A stretch of 64,000 bases of DNA from assembly GCA_029552825.1 (NCBI GenBank), contig JAKPDL010000116.1:17942-81941 (forward strand). The letters run 5' to 3'. The stretch is from Bacteroidota bacterium (GTDB taxonomy: Bacteria > Bacteroidota > Bacteroidia > Bacteroidales > VadinHA17). Within the stretch, counting starts at the first letter, position 1. Every line of letters starts with the position of its first letter. Made by a program: the position numbers and the translations under genes. The notes under the pieces were generated by a model. That model was given only the letters and a program-made list of their open reading frames with translations, was not told where the DNA came from and made no database searches. Shown piece after piece: positions 27,158 to 36,205 of this stretch.

Positions 27158-28011
27158 GAAAAGCTTTAATATACCTATCAATTATCACTTTATCTGTTTC
27201 AGATATATCATGCCTGAGACAAAATAAAGGTCCGGCAAGAATTCCTGTTGCAAGAGCAGGTGAAAAAATTCTTTATTATGACCAGATCCCTGAAATTTAC
27301 AGAAACACTAAATCCCCGGAAGATAGTATAGTCTCGATCAATGATTATATTAACAGCTGGGCAAGAAGGGAACTATTATATGCAAGGGCTGTTGAAAATC
27401 TCTCTCCGGAGTATAAGAATGATATTGAATCGCAGTTGCTGGACACAAAGATAAATCTGTATATATATCACTACCAGCATCAGATGATGCTTGAAAAAAT
27501 GGACACCATCGTATCAGATTCAGAAATAGAGCAATTTTATGCTTCAAATCCCGACCGTTTCAAACTTAATACAAGTATAGTTAAGGCTCTTTTTATAAAG
27601 ATACCTGCAGAAGCCCCAAATATTGACAGGGTAAGGGTATGGTACAGGGCAAACGACTCGGAGTCATTAAGGCAGCTTGAATCATATTGTTTCCAGTTTG
27701 CGGAAAAATTTGACGATTTTGGAGAAGAATGGATTTCTTTTGATAAACTTGCAGTGGAACTTCCTGCTGAAATAATAAATCCTGATGAGTTTCTAAAACG
27801 ATACAGTTACTATGAAACCAGAGACTCATCGTCAGTTTATTTCATTGCCATAAGGGACTACAGATTAAGGTCCTCTCTGGCACCATATGAATATGTTAAA
27901 GACGACATAAAAAGTATTATATTGAATAACAGAAGATTCGAGTTTCTGAAAAAGCTCGAAAACGACATATATAATGATGCTATTAATTCTAACATTTTTA
28001 AGAAATACTGA
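27154..28011 (+). CDS. SurA/PpiD-related exported protein with a degenerate parvulin region
   Basis: This 285-residue protein has a signal sequence with a possible lipidation cysteine (SDISC), though Asp at -3 is atypical. The body resembles the chaperone part of SurA/PpiD: TIVSDSEIEQFYASNPDRFK is followed by a strand like the start of a parvulin domain (VKALFIKIPAEAP), and the end VKDDIKSIILNNRRFEFLKKL matches the helix after such domains. The usual GGxLGWF and GYHIIK motifs are missing, so isomerase activity is unlikely. It overlaps the previous gene by 4 bases and precedes the next by 3, so all three are translated together. Confidence 0.82.
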   Translation: MRKALIYLSIITLSVSDISCLRQNKGPARIPVARAGEKILYYDQIPEIYRNTKSPEDSIVSINDYINSWARRELLYARAVENLSPEYKNDIESQLLDTKINLYIYHYQHQMMLEKMDTIVSDSEIEQFYASNPDRFKLNTSIVKALFIKIPAEAPNIDRVRVWYRANDSESLRQLESYCFQFAEKFDDFGEEWISFDKLAVELPAEIINPDEFLKRYSYYETRDSSSVYFIAIRDYRLRSSLAPYEYVKDDIKSIILNNRRFEFLKKLENDIYNDAINSNIFKKY

Positions 28012-28014
28012 AAA

Positions 28015-29370
28015 ATGAAACATAAAACAGTTATAAGCCTGTTGATGCTTTTCCTGGTATTGAATACAGGAACCTTATTTTCCCAGAAGCTTGTTGAATC
28101 GGTTGCAGGGATTGTGGGCAACGAAGTTATTTTCCTTTCCGACATCGAAAATGCCGTGGCACAGCAGTTATGGTCGGGTGATAGAACTCCAGCTGACAGG
28201 CTGAGATGTAATCTTTTTGAGGAACAGTTGATTGCAAAGCTGTTTCTGGATCAGGCAAGAATAGACAGTATAGAAGTTTCCGACTCTGAAGTGGAGGGTT
28301 ATCTTAATGAAAGGCTGAATAAATTCATAGCAAGGGCAGGATCTGAAAAAGCTCTTGAGGAAGTTTTCAGGAAAAGTATTACAGAAATCAGAGCAGATCT
28401 TAGAAAATCTCTCAAAGAACAGGAGATAGTGAACAGAGTTCAGAGCAAAATTGCAGAAAACATAACTGTAACGCCTGCTGAAGTAAAAAAATTCTATTCC
28501 AAGATTCCGCCTGACAGTCTCCCGACAATACCTGCCAAAGTGGAATTAAGCATAATTCAGCTCGATCCTCCCGATAATGAATTGAACAAGGCCGAAGCCC
28601 GACAGAAACTACTTGATATCAGAAGTGAAATTCTTGCGGGAAAAAGTTTCAGCACAATGGCAATACTCTATTCTGAAGACAAAGAGTCGGCCAAAAGAGG
28701 AGGTGAGATTGGTTACCTTAGCCGTGCTGAACTTGAAAAGCCTTATGCCGATGTTGCTTTCTCACTTACAAAAAACGCAATTTCAAAAATTGTTGAAACC
28801 AGGTATGGTTTCCATATTATACAGCTTATCGACAGAATGGGAGATCTGGTGAATACAAGGCACATTCTGATCAGACCAAAAATAAAACCTGAGCAGGAAG
28901 AGAGAGCTCTTTCAAAACTCGACAGTATAGCCAATCTAATCAAAGCCGACAGTATAACTTTTGAAAGAGCAGCATATCTGTTTTCAACTCACAAAGACAG
29001 CAAGATAAATGGGGGTAAGCTTGTGAAAAATGATCCTGCAGCTAGAACTACACTGTTTACCCTTGAAGAGCTGGACAGGAACACCTATATGGTTGTCCGG
29101 GATCTGAAGCCAGGTGAAATCTCAAAACCATTCATGACAGAGGACGAGAACGGAAACACGGTTTTCAGAATTGTAAGACTCGACAATCAGATTCCAGCTC
29201 ATGTTGCTGACCTGAAAGAAGATTACCAGGCTCTGTACAATGCGGCATTGCTTGAGAAGAGACAGAAAAGATTTCTGGAATGGATTGATAAAAAGATAGA
29301 AGTCACTTATATAAAAATAAGTGACGAATTCAAATCATGCCCCTTTTCAAATCCACTATGGCTGAAATAA
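28015..29370 (+). CDS. surA: SurA-type peptidylprolyl isomerase
   Basis: This 451-residue periplasmic chaperone/isomerase should help outer-membrane barrel proteins reach the BAM complex. It has a signal peptide (MKHKTVISLLMLFLVLNTGT, then LFSQ) and the SurA N-terminal helices (ESVAGIVGNEVIFLSDIENA). The first parvulin domain at about 180-272 is complete (KVELSIIQL, RGGEIGYLSRAEL, TRYGFHIIQLID). The second, about 280-385, starts with NTRHILIRPK and is less conserved. The 3' end overlaps the OstA-like gene. Third member of the chaperone cluster. Confidence 0.92.
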   Translation: MKHKTVISLLMLFLVLNTGTLFSQKLVESVAGIVGNEVIFLSDIENAVAQQLWSGDRTPADRLRCNLFEEQLIAKLFLDQARIDSIEVSDSEVEGYLNERLNKFIARAGSEKALEEVFRKSITEIRADLRKSLKEQEIVNRVQSKIAENITVTPAEVKKFYSKIPPDSLPTIPAKVELSIIQLDPPDNELNKAEARQKLLDIRSEILAGKSFSTMAILYSEDKESAKRGGEIGYLSRAELEKPYADVAFSLTKNAISKIVETRYGFHIIQLIDRMGDLVNTRHILIRPKIKPEQEERALSKLDSIANLIKADSITFERAAYLFSTHKDSKINGGKLVKNDPAARTTLFTLEELDRNTYMVVRDLKPGEISKPFMTEDENGNTVFRIVRLDNQIPAHVADLKEDYQALYNAALLEKRQKRFLEWIDKKIEVTYIKISDEFKSCPFSNPLWLK

Positions 29371-30938
29371 ACGGCCACCGGCAACCTTCAAAAATTTACA
29401 CAACCGGTATAATTCTTTTCTTTGCCGCGCTGACATTTGCGGCATTCAACACTTCTTTACCACAGGAAAAAAAGAAACAGCCTGGTGAAACAAAAAAAAT
29501 TGAGCTGCTTTACTGCGATGTTCTGATTATTGATAAACAGGTCAGCAACGACCTTAACCGGCTTATTGGAAATGTCGCTCTCAAACACAAGGACATAATT
29601 ATGACATGCGACAGTGCCCATCTGTACCGGGAAATAAATCAGGTGAAAGCATACGGGCATGTAAAAATCAATCAGGCTGATACATTGACTCTTGCAGGTG
29701 ACTACCTTTTTTATGATGGCAATGAAGAGAAAGCATTTGTTCAGGGTAATGTGGAACTTAAGGACAATGAATCAAAACTTTATACACAGGTTGTAAATTA
29801 TGATGCAAAAACAAAAATTGCTGATTATCCTTTCCATGGCAAGATAATCAACGGAGACAATGTTCTAACGAGCCGCATGGGATTTTACTACACATCAGAA
29901 AAGAAATTTTACTTCAAGGATAGTGTAAAGATTGTAAACCCAAATTATACTGTTATTGCCGACACCATGGTATACAACACATCTACTGAAACTGCCTATT
30001 TCACAGGACCTACAACACTTGAAGGTGACAGTATATATATGTATTGCGAAAAAGGATGGTACGACACAAAAAACGATCTGTCTACTTTATGGAATTCACC
30101 TGTAATTAACAACAGGCAGCATATTATTACAGGTGATTCACTTTTCTACGACCGACGGACAGGCTATGGTGAAGCATTCAGAAAAATCAGCATTACAGAT
30201 ACATCCAGCAACATTATCGTAGCGGGTAATTATGCATGGTACTACAGGGAACCGGAAAAATTCATGGTAACCGACAGTGCCCTTTTTATCCAGGTATCAG
30301 AAGAAGATTCATTGTTTCTGCATTCAGACACAATAAGTGCAGTTACATTAAAAAAATTCCCTTCCGACACTTCCTCATTCAGACTTATACGTGCCTACTA
30401 TAGATGCAAAATCTTCAGCAAAGATTTTCAGGCAAAGTGTGATTCGCTCACCTATTCTTTTCAGGACTCAGTAATAAGGCTTTACAGGGATCCAATTTTA
30501 TGGTCGGAAGAGAATCAGATGGTGGCAGATTCAATGGCAATTTTCACCAGAAACCGGAAAACTGACAGAATGGAACTTTATAATTCTGTATTTGTGGCAA
30601 GCCAGGTAGATTCTCTCAGGTTTAACCAGATGAAGGGCAGAAAGCTTACAGGATATTTTATGAACAACAAGTTATACAGGATTTTGATTGAGGGAAATGG
30701 CGAGACAGTATATTATCTTGTTGATAATAACGAGCTTATAGGCATAAATCATGCCCGCAGCGCCTCAATTGAAATTCTTATTGACGATGGAAAGGTAAAG
30801 GAAATAATTGAGTTACAAAACCCTGAAGGCACTCTTGATCCTCCTGATACCAACTCACCTGGAAGTCTAAGACTGAAAGGGTTCGTCTGGTACGATTATT
30901 TGAGGCCAAAAAAGAAGTCGGATATATTCATTAAATAA
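29337..30938 (+). CDS. OstA/LptA-like lipopolysaccharide transport protein
   Basis: This 533-residue protein has an N-terminal hydrophobic segment (YTTGIILFFAALTFAAF) followed by repeated OstA/LptA-type beta units, for example MTCDSAHLYREINQVKAYGHV, LAGDYLFYDGNEEKAFVQGNV and ADTMVYNTSTETAYFTG. LptA-like folds form the periplasmic bridge that carries lipopolysaccharide to the outer membrane; this longer Bacteroidetes version probably does a similar job. It could start at ATG 29337 or ATG 29358; both overlap the surA end (34 or 13 bases). Its place after three outer-membrane chaperone genes fits envelope assembly. Confidence 0.85.
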   Translation: MPLFKSTMAEINGHRQPSKIYTTGIILFFAALTFAAFNTSLPQEKKKQPGETKKIELLYCDVLIIDKQVSNDLNRLIGNVALKHKDIIMTCDSAHLYREINQVKAYGHVKINQADTLTLAGDYLFYDGNEEKAFVQGNVELKDNESKLYTQVVNYDAKTKIADYPFHGKIINGDNVLTSRMGFYYTSEKKFYFKDSVKIVNPNYTVIADTMVYNTSTETAYFTGPTTLEGDSIYMYCEKGWYDTKNDLSTLWNSPVINNRQHIITGDSLFYDRRTGYGEAFRKISITDTSSNIIVAGNYAWYYREPEKFMVTDSALFIQVSEEDSLFLHSDTISAVTLKKFPSDTSSFRLIRAYYRCKIFSKDFQAKCDSLTYSFQDSVIRLYRDPILWSEENQMVADSMAIFTRNRKTDRMELYNSVFVASQVDSLRFNQMKGRKLTGYFMNNKLYRILIEGNGETVYYLVDNNELIGINHARSASIEILIDDGKVKEIIELQNPEGTLDPPDTNSPGSLRLKGFVWYDYLRPKKKSDIFIK

Positions 30939-30999
30939 AGCTGGGCGCAAAAAAAATTTCATTTAAAGCTCTGGAAGTAAAAAAAATGTATATTTTAGA

Positions 31000-31027
31000 T
31001 AAAAAAAGGGGCTGTTTTTACAGCCCC
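31000..31027 (-). terminator. Rho-independent terminator for the DUF2795 gene
   Basis: Read on the minus strand, GGGGCTGT (31027-31020) and ACAGCCCC (31015-31008) form a perfect 8 bp stem with a 4-base loop, followed by seven Ts (31007-31001). It lies 6 bases after the stop at 31034. Confidence 0.88.
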
Positions 31028-31033
31028 GACAGT

Positions 31034-31255
31034 TTAATACTCATCCTCATTAAAGAAAAAGTCCTCTTTACTTGGGTAATCGGGCCAGATATCTTCGATG
31101 CTCTCGTAGATATCGCCCTCATCCTCAATCTCCTGTAAATTTTCTATAACTTCAAGTGGAGCACCTGACCTGATGGCATAATCAATAAGCTCATCCTTGG
31201 TAGCTGGCCATGGAGCATCCTCAAGTTTCGATGCTAATTCAAGTGTCCAATACAT
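31034..31255 (-). CDS. DUF2795-like small acidic protein
   Basis: This 73-residue, strongly acidic cytoplasmic protein matches the small DUF2795 type: the central motif is WPATKDELIDYAIRSGAPLEVIENL, followed by DEGDIYESIEDIWPDYP. Function is unknown. It has its own TATATTTG promoter box (31293-31300) and a strong terminator, so it is probably an independent short transcript. Its shape is normal for the family. Confidence 0.87.
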   Translation of the reverse strand: MYWTLELASKLEDAPWPATKDELIDYAIRSGAPLEVIENLQEIEDEGDIYESIEDIWPDYPSKEDFFFNEDEY

Positions 31256-31292
31256 ATCCAGGAAGTTTTTATGTTGTTTAAAAAAAGGTTCG

Positions 31293-31300
31293 CAAATATA
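31293..31300 (-). promoter_or_regulatory. Bacteroidetes -7 box for the DUF2795 gene (TATATTTG)
   Basis: Full TAnnTTTG match on the minus strand, 37 bases before the ATG. No clear -33 TTTG. Confidence 0.5.
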
Positions 31301-31346
31301 AAAAATTTTATAAATTATCCAATAATCGAAAAAGTTTTAAAAAATT

Positions 31347-31889
31347 TTAACAATTGTAGTTAACATTTTCATTATCAATATCTTTATTCAAAAATCGTGC
31401 CAGCACAAAGAAGTAATCCGACAGCCGGTTCAGAAATTTTATAATTATTTCCGGAGCTTTCTCACTCTCACCCAGTTTGGTAACATTTCTTTCTGCTCTA
31501 CGACATACACATCTGGTAATATGGCAGTTAGATACAATGATATTACCGCCAGGTATAATAAAACTTTTCAAAGAAGGGAGTTGTTCATTCAATTTGTCGA
31601 TCTCTTTTTCTGTTTTTTCCACGCATTCTTCCTCCGGTAGCATTATTTCACCCGAAGGATTTTCATTATCGTATGCCAGTGCTGCTGCACATGCCATCAG
31701 CTGCTTCTGTATATAAAGCAGAAAATCAGCATGTTTTACTGTTTCCCTGTAACTCCGCAGTAAGCCAATCCAGGAAATCAGTTCATCAATAGTGCCATAA
31801 GCCTCCAGCCTCGGATGGTGCTTGGGCAGTCTTCTGCCTCCATACAATGAAGCAAACCCGTCATCACCTTTACGGGTATAGATTTTCAT
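31347..31889 (-). CDS. pduO: PduO-type ATP:cob(I)alamin adenosyltransferase
   Basis: This 180-residue enzyme adds the adenosyl group from ATP to cob(I)alamin, making coenzyme B12. Family motifs are YTRKGDDGFASLYGGRRLPK at the N terminus (ATP-binding), HPRLEAYGTIDELISWIGL, and CRRAERNVTKLGE near the end, where the arginine and glutamate support catalysis. The length is standard. No other cobalamin gene is nearby, so the product probably serves a B12-dependent mutase encoded elsewhere. The gene starts 55 bases after the ABC ATPase stop and may be on the same transcript. Confidence 0.92.
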   Translation of the reverse strand: MKIYTRKGDDGFASLYGGRRLPKHHPRLEAYGTIDELISWIGLLRSYRETVKHADFLLYIQKQLMACAAALAYDNENPSGEIMLPEEECVEKTEKEIDKLNEQLPSLKSFIIPGGNIIVSNCHITRCVCRRAERNVTKLGESEKAPEIIIKFLNRLSDYFFVLARFLNKDIDNENVNYNC

Positions 31890-31944
31890 TTTTTAGAAAT
31901 ACTGTTTGCTTTTTATGCCCTTAAGATAATATAAAAACCTTTTC

Positions 31945-32655
31945 TCAGGCTTTTACATATTTCTCATTTAGCATGTCAGACGAAACCTGGCCGTCGAGGA
32001 GTCTTACAATACGTGCAGCATGCTTGGCAATATCCTCTTCGTGAGTAACCAGAATAATGGTATTGCCTTTACGGTGTATATCGTCCAGCAGGTTCATAAT
32101 ATCTATCGAAGTCTTGCTGTCGAGATTACCAGTTGGCTCATCAGCCAGAATTATGGATGGTTTGTTTACAAGTGCCCTTGCAATAGCTACTCTCTGCCTC
32201 TGACCACCCGAAAGTTCATTGGGTTTGTGATGCATACGGTCGGCCAGACCAACCTGGGTGAGTGTCTCAATTGCTAGCTTTTCACGCTCAGCCTTGGGAA
32301 CACCAGCATAAATCAACGGTAAAGTAACATTTTCCAGAGCAGTGTATCGTGGAAGGAGATTAAAAGTCTGAAATACAAATCCTATTTCTTTATTTCTTAT
32401 CTCTGCAAGCCTGTCATCCTCCATCTTACTGACATCCACACCATTAAGAAAATATCTACCACTGGTCGGCGTATCAAGGCATCCTATAAGGTTCATCAAT
32501 GTGGATTTCCCTGAACCTGAGGGACCCATAATTGCTACATATTCGTTTTTGTAAATAGTCAGTGATACCGATCTGAGCGCCCTTACAATTACAGTGCCAA
32601 CCTGGTAATTCTTAACTATGTCCTGTAGCTCAATAATAACATTATTTTCATTCAT
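31945..32655 (-). CDS. LolD/MacB-type ABC transporter ATPase
   Basis: This 236-residue ATPase belongs to the LolD/MacB/FtsE group. It has Walker [10 protein letters not shown], the Q-loop ([18 protein letters not shown]), signature [15 protein letters not shown], Walker [13 protein letters not shown] and H-loop [14 protein letters not shown]. The ATG at 32655 is preferred over a TTG at 32691, which adds an unrelated 12-residue leader. Such ATPases power lipoprotein release or efflux through a MacB/LolCE permease, but no permease is next to it. Its partner must be encoded elsewhere. Confidence 0.93.
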   Translation of the reverse strand: MNENNVIIELQDIVKNYQVGTVIVRALRSVSLTIYKNEYVAIMGPSGSGKSTLMNLIGCLDTPTSGRYFLNGVDVSKMEDDRLAEIRNKEIGFVFQTFNLLPRYTALENVTLPLIYAGVPKAEREKLAIETLTQVGLADRMHHKPNELSGGQRQRVAIARALVNKPSIILADEPTGNLDSKTSIDIMNLLDDIHRKGNTIILVTHEEDIAKHAARIVRLLDGQVSSDMLNEKYVKA

Positions 32656-32728
32656 AAAAGCCTGAAATTTAAAGTCCCGAAAATAGAGCAATTAATCTTA
32701 AAATCGAATTATTATTTATTAATTTATG

Positions 32729-33520
32729 TTAATATCTTATCACATAATCAAATTTTGAAATCCCTTTTCTTAAAAAAACTATTCCCATACGGCAAATATC
32801 AATTGTTACACTAACATTTTTCATCTTCTTTATTTCTGCCCATCCCTCTGCCATTTCCACCGACCTGTGTATATCGTCAATAATAACCACACTTTTATCA
32901 TTACACATACTGCATATAGTTTCAAAATATTTAAGCAGGGCATCTTTCCTGTGGTCTCCGTCAATGAATACAAGCCCGGGTCTGATATTCTTCTCTTTCA
33001 GTTCTGGAAGGACTTCATCAAACTTCCCGGTATAAACTCTGATATTTCTACATCCTGCCTTTTCAAAGTTCCTCTTTGCGATTTCTGAAACTACCGGACA
33101 ACCCTCTATTGTATGAACCATTGTGCCTCTGGCTCCGGTTGCAAGATATAATGCACTGATACCCAGAGACGTTCCCATCTCAATTATGTCCGTACCTCCA
33201 TATTCCGCTGCAAATTTGTGCAAAAGCTCACCATATTTTTTAGGCACTGAAGAATACTTTGCTATCGACGACACCTTTCTCATTCCATCCCTGAAATGCT
33301 TCGATCCTGAACCATAATCAGTTACTTTAACAAATGAAGGATCTGCAAGCATTTCTTTTCTTATGTTTTCTATAGTAGAGACAACAGTCGGGTCGATTTT
33401 ATTCCTGAAAACATGAGTAATCAAGTTGAAAACAAAAGGACTGTGTATGCCATGACCTCTTTTATGCCGGGAGAAAACTTTGTATTTCAGATTATTAATT
33501 ACAATATGAAAATCGTTCAT
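32729..33520 (-). CDS. Class I SAM-dependent methyltransferase
   Basis: This 263-residue protein has a Rossmann SAM-binding core of the O-methyltransferase kind: IIEMGTSLGISALYLA (motif I), HTIEGCPVVSEIAKRNF with the acidic residue that binds SAM ribose, LVFIDGDHRKDALLKYF and VVIIDDIHRSVEMAEGW. The N-terminal part (KRGHGIHSPFVFNLITHVFRN) is a shared Bacteroidetes feature. The substrate is not known; a small molecule or sugar is possible. It is the first gene of the minus-strand cluster and has a TATTTTTG box upstream. Confidence 0.85.
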   Translation of the reverse strand: MNDFHIVINNLKYKVFSRHKRGHGIHSPFVFNLITHVFRNKIDPTVVSTIENIRKEMLADPSFVKVTDYGSGSKHFRDGMRKVSSIAKYSSVPKKYGELLHKFAAEYGGTDIIEMGTSLGISALYLATGARGTMVHTIEGCPVVSEIAKRNFEKAGCRNIRVYTGKFDEVLPELKEKNIRPGLVFIDGDHRKDALLKYFETICSMCNDKSVVIIDDIHRSVEMAEGWAEIKKMKNVSVTIDICRMGIVFLRKGISKFDYVIRY

Positions 33521-33552
33521 TTTTGATACCGGGTATGATTATGTAGGGTTTG

Positions 33553-33560
33553 CAAAAATA
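33553..33560 (-). promoter_or_regulatory. Bacteroidetes -7 box for the methyltransferase gene (TATTTTTG)
   Basis: Full TAnnTTTG match on the minus strand, 32 bases before the ATG at 33520, in the gap shared with divergent recG. Confidence 0.45.
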
Positions 33561-33605
33561 CTTATTTTCGGAAAATAAAATTTAAAGCGACTCATAACAA
33601 ATTGT

Positions 33606-35711
33606 ATGCAGAATTTTCTGGATACTGATATCAAATACCTGCCGGGTGTTGGTCCAAGAAGGGCTGAACAGCTGAATAAGGAGCTTAATATCAAATGCTA
33701 CAGAGATCTGCTTTATTATTTTCCTTACAGATATGTTGACAGAACCAAATTCTATACTGTTGCAGAACTTGATCCTGACCTGCCTTATGTTCAGATACGC
33801 GGTGTAATAAAAGGATACTTCACAGAAGGTAAAGGTAACAACAAAAGGCTTATAGCCGAATTTTCAGATGAAACGGGAGTTATCAGGTTAATTTGGTTCA
33901 GGGGAACCAGATGGATACCTGAAACCTATCCTGCAGGAAAAGAGTACATAATCTTCGGTAAACCAGGGGTTTTCAATAGTATGATAAATATTATTCACCC
34001 CGAAATTGAACTTGCCGAAAAAAGGGAAAAAAGACTTGTGTCGGGTCTTGAAGCACTCTATAGTACTACTGAAGAGCTCAAAAGCAGTTTTATCACATCG
34101 AAATTTATCAGCAAGCTTGTTGGTAACCTGCTTGGCATGATAAACTTCAGGCTGCCCGAGACACTCCCTGATTACATTATAACCAATAACAATCTTATGA
34201 GTTTGCATGATGCAATTCATAAGATCCATTTCCCTTCCAATACAAAGGAAATGGAAAGAGCCCGGTACCGTTTCAAATTTGAAGAGCTCTTTTATATTCA
34301 ACTTAACCTGTTGCGCTACAAGGTTTTTCGAAAAACCCATACTCCTGGATTTATCTTTTCCAGAGTTGGTGAATATTTTAACAAATTCTACTTCAACAAT
34401 TTATCTTTCGAGCTAACTGATGCCCAGAAAAGGGTTATGAAGGAAATACGCAGGGATTTAGGCTCGGGAAAGCAGATGAACAGGTTACTTCAGGGTGATG
34501 TTGGAAGTGGTAAAACACTTGTTGCATTAATGTCGATGCTGATAGCTGCCGACAATGGATATCAGTCGTGCATAATGGCACCCACAGAAATCCTTGCTTA
34601 TCAGCATTTCAGATCAATTTCAAAGTTTACCGAGGGAATAGGTATCAGGGTAATGTTGCTTACGGGCTCCACAAAAAAAACCGAGAGGAAACATATTGAA
34701 AAGGTGTTGCTCAGTGATGAACCTGCAATATTGATTGGAACCCATGCCCTGATTGAAGAAAATGTAAGGTTTAAAAGGCTTGGGCTGGCAATTATTGACG
34801 AACAACATCGTTTTGGCGTAGCACAGCGGGCAAAGCTATGGGAGAAAAGCCAAAATCCGCCCCATGTACTGGTGATGACTGCCACACCCATTCCAAGAAC
34901 ACTTGCCATGACACTCTATGGCGACCTCGATGTATCGGTTATAAATGAATTACCACCGGGAAGGAAGCCGGTAAAGACAATGCATTTCTTTGAATCAGAA
35001 AGAAATAAGGTCTTCGCTTTTATGAGGAAGCAGATAAGCGAAGGAAGGCAGGTATATATTGTCTATCCCCTGATAACTGAGTCGGAGAAACTCGACTATA
35101 AAAACCTCGATGAAGGACTCGATATTCTCACTCAGGCCTTTCCTCCCCCACAGTACTGCATAAGTGTGCTTCATGGCAGGATGACAGCAGCCAACAAGGA
35201 AATCTCAATGAAGCTGTTCAGGGAAGGCAAAGCTCATATAATGGTTGCCACAACAGTTATCGAGGTAGGTGTGGATGTACCCAACGCTACTGTGATGGTT
35301 ATAGAAAGCGCCGAGAGATTCGGACTTTCCCAACTACATCAGCTAAGAGGAAGGGTTGGCAGGGGTGCCGAGCAGTCGTATTGTATTCTGATGAGCTCAG
35401 ACAAGCTGTCGAAAGAAGCATCTGAACGAATTGAGACAATGGTCAGAACCAGCGACGGGTTCGAAATAGCTGAAGCCGACCTGAGACTCAGAGGTCCTGG
35501 TGATATTGAAGGCACACAGCAGAGTGGATTCCCCTTTGAACTGAGAATAAGCGACCTGGCACGCGACGGACAAATCATTGAATATGTCAGAAGAATTGCA
35601 GAATCGATTCTCGAAAAAGACCCTCTGCTTGAAGATGATAAAAACCTGATCCTGAAACAGGAACTTAACAGGCTCTTCAGCAGGAATTATTCGTGGAGTA
35701 ATATCAGCTGA
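33606..35711 (+). CDS. recG: ATP-dependent DNA helicase RecG
   Basis: This is a 701-residue RecG, which remodels stalled replication forks and Holliday junctions. The N-terminal wedge/OB region begins IKYLPGVGPRRAEQL and YFPYRYVDRT. The helicase core has Walker A GDVGSGKT, the DEQH box IIDEQHRFGV, TATPIPRTLAMTLYGDLDVS, and the C-terminal TTVIEVGVDVPNATVM, QLRGRVGRG and GDIEGTQQSGFP motifs. Length and motif order are typical. It is divergent from the methyltransferase gene and lies 73 bases before the rseC-rnf operon. Confidence 0.96.
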   Translation: MQNFLDTDIKYLPGVGPRRAEQLNKELNIKCYRDLLYYFPYRYVDRTKFYTVAELDPDLPYVQIRGVIKGYFTEGKGNNKRLIAEFSDETGVIRLIWFRGTRWIPETYPAGKEYIIFGKPGVFNSMINIIHPEIELAEKREKRLVSGLEALYSTTEELKSSFITSKFISKLVGNLLGMINFRLPETLPDYIITNNNLMSLHDAIHKIHFPSNTKEMERARYRFKFEELFYIQLNLLRYKVFRKTHTPGFIFSRVGEYFNKFYFNNLSFELTDAQKRVMKEIRRDLGSGKQMNRLLQGDVGSGKTLVALMSMLIAADNGYQSCIMAPTEILAYQHFRSISKFTEGIGIRVMLLTGSTKKTERKHIEKVLLSDEPAILIGTHALIEENVRFKRLGLAIIDEQHRFGVAQRAKLWEKSQNPPHVLVMTATPIPRTLAMTLYGDLDVSVINELPPGRKPVKTMHFFESERNKVFAFMRKQISEGRQVYIVYPLITESEKLDYKNLDEGLDILTQAFPPPQYCISVLHGRMTAANKEISMKLFREGKAHIMVATTVIEVGVDVPNATVMVIESAERFGLSQLHQLRGRVGRGAEQSYCILMSSDKLSKEASERIETMVRTSDGFEIAEADLRLRGPGDIEGTQQSGFPFELRISDLARDGQIIEYVRRIAESILEKDPLLEDDKNLILKQELNRLFSRNYSWSNIS

Positions 35712-35754
35712 TAAAAAAATGATAAAAAGCAGAAATAATTTTAAGCAGGAAATA

Positions 35755-35762
35755 TAAATTTG
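35755..35762 (+). promoter_or_regulatory. Bacteroidetes -7 box for the rseC-rnf operon (TAAATTTG)
   Basis: Full TAnnTTTG match, 22 bases before the rseC-like ATG at 35785. This is the best promoter candidate for the seven-gene operon; no -33 TTTG is seen at usual spacing. Confidence 0.5.
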
Positions 35763-35784
35763 CCACTCTGATTTACCGGGGAAA

Positions 35785-36201
35785 ATGAAATCAGAAAACC
35801 AGATAACTCATGAAGGTGTTATTTTATCATCGGGACCTGATTCGGTTACTGTAATGATATCACAGAATGTAAGTTGTGCGGGGTGTCAGGCTTCAGGAGT
35901 ATGTAATCTGAACGATCGCAACAATAAGATACTTAAAATAGATGGAAATTACAATCTGAAGCCCGGAAGCAAAGTAATTGTAACTGTCAACCTATCACAC
36001 GGTTATCTTGCCGTTTTCCTGGGTTATGTTATGCCTTTTGTGATTCTGATTGCATCTCTTTTGGTGACAATCTCCATGTCATTAGGTGAACTCGCTGCAG
36101 GATTAATTTCGCTGGGAATAACTTCATTTTACTATATATTGCTCTTTCTTTTTCGTAAACATGTTTCGAAGAAATTTTCATTCAGTTTAAAAACATTATA
36201 A
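35785..36201 (+). CDS. rseC: RseC/SoxR-reducing system family protein
   Basis: This 138-residue inner-membrane protein matches the RseC family: an N-terminal domain with a cysteine cluster, C31, C34 and C40 (SCAGCQASGVC), and two membrane helices at about 75-95 and 103-125. RseC-like proteins are linked to reduction of SoxR or to Rnf function in other bacteria. It is immediately upstream of rnfB (4 bases), as in Bacteroides, so it probably helps assemble or regulate the Rnf complex; that is inference. Confidence 0.87.
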   Translation: MKSENQITHEGVILSSGPDSVTVMISQNVSCAGCQASGVCNLNDRNNKILKIDGNYNLKPGSKVIVTVNLSHGYLAVFLGYVMPFVILIASLLVTISMSLGELAAGLISLGITSFYYILLFLFRKHVSKKFSFSLKTL

Positions 36202-36205
36202 CCAG

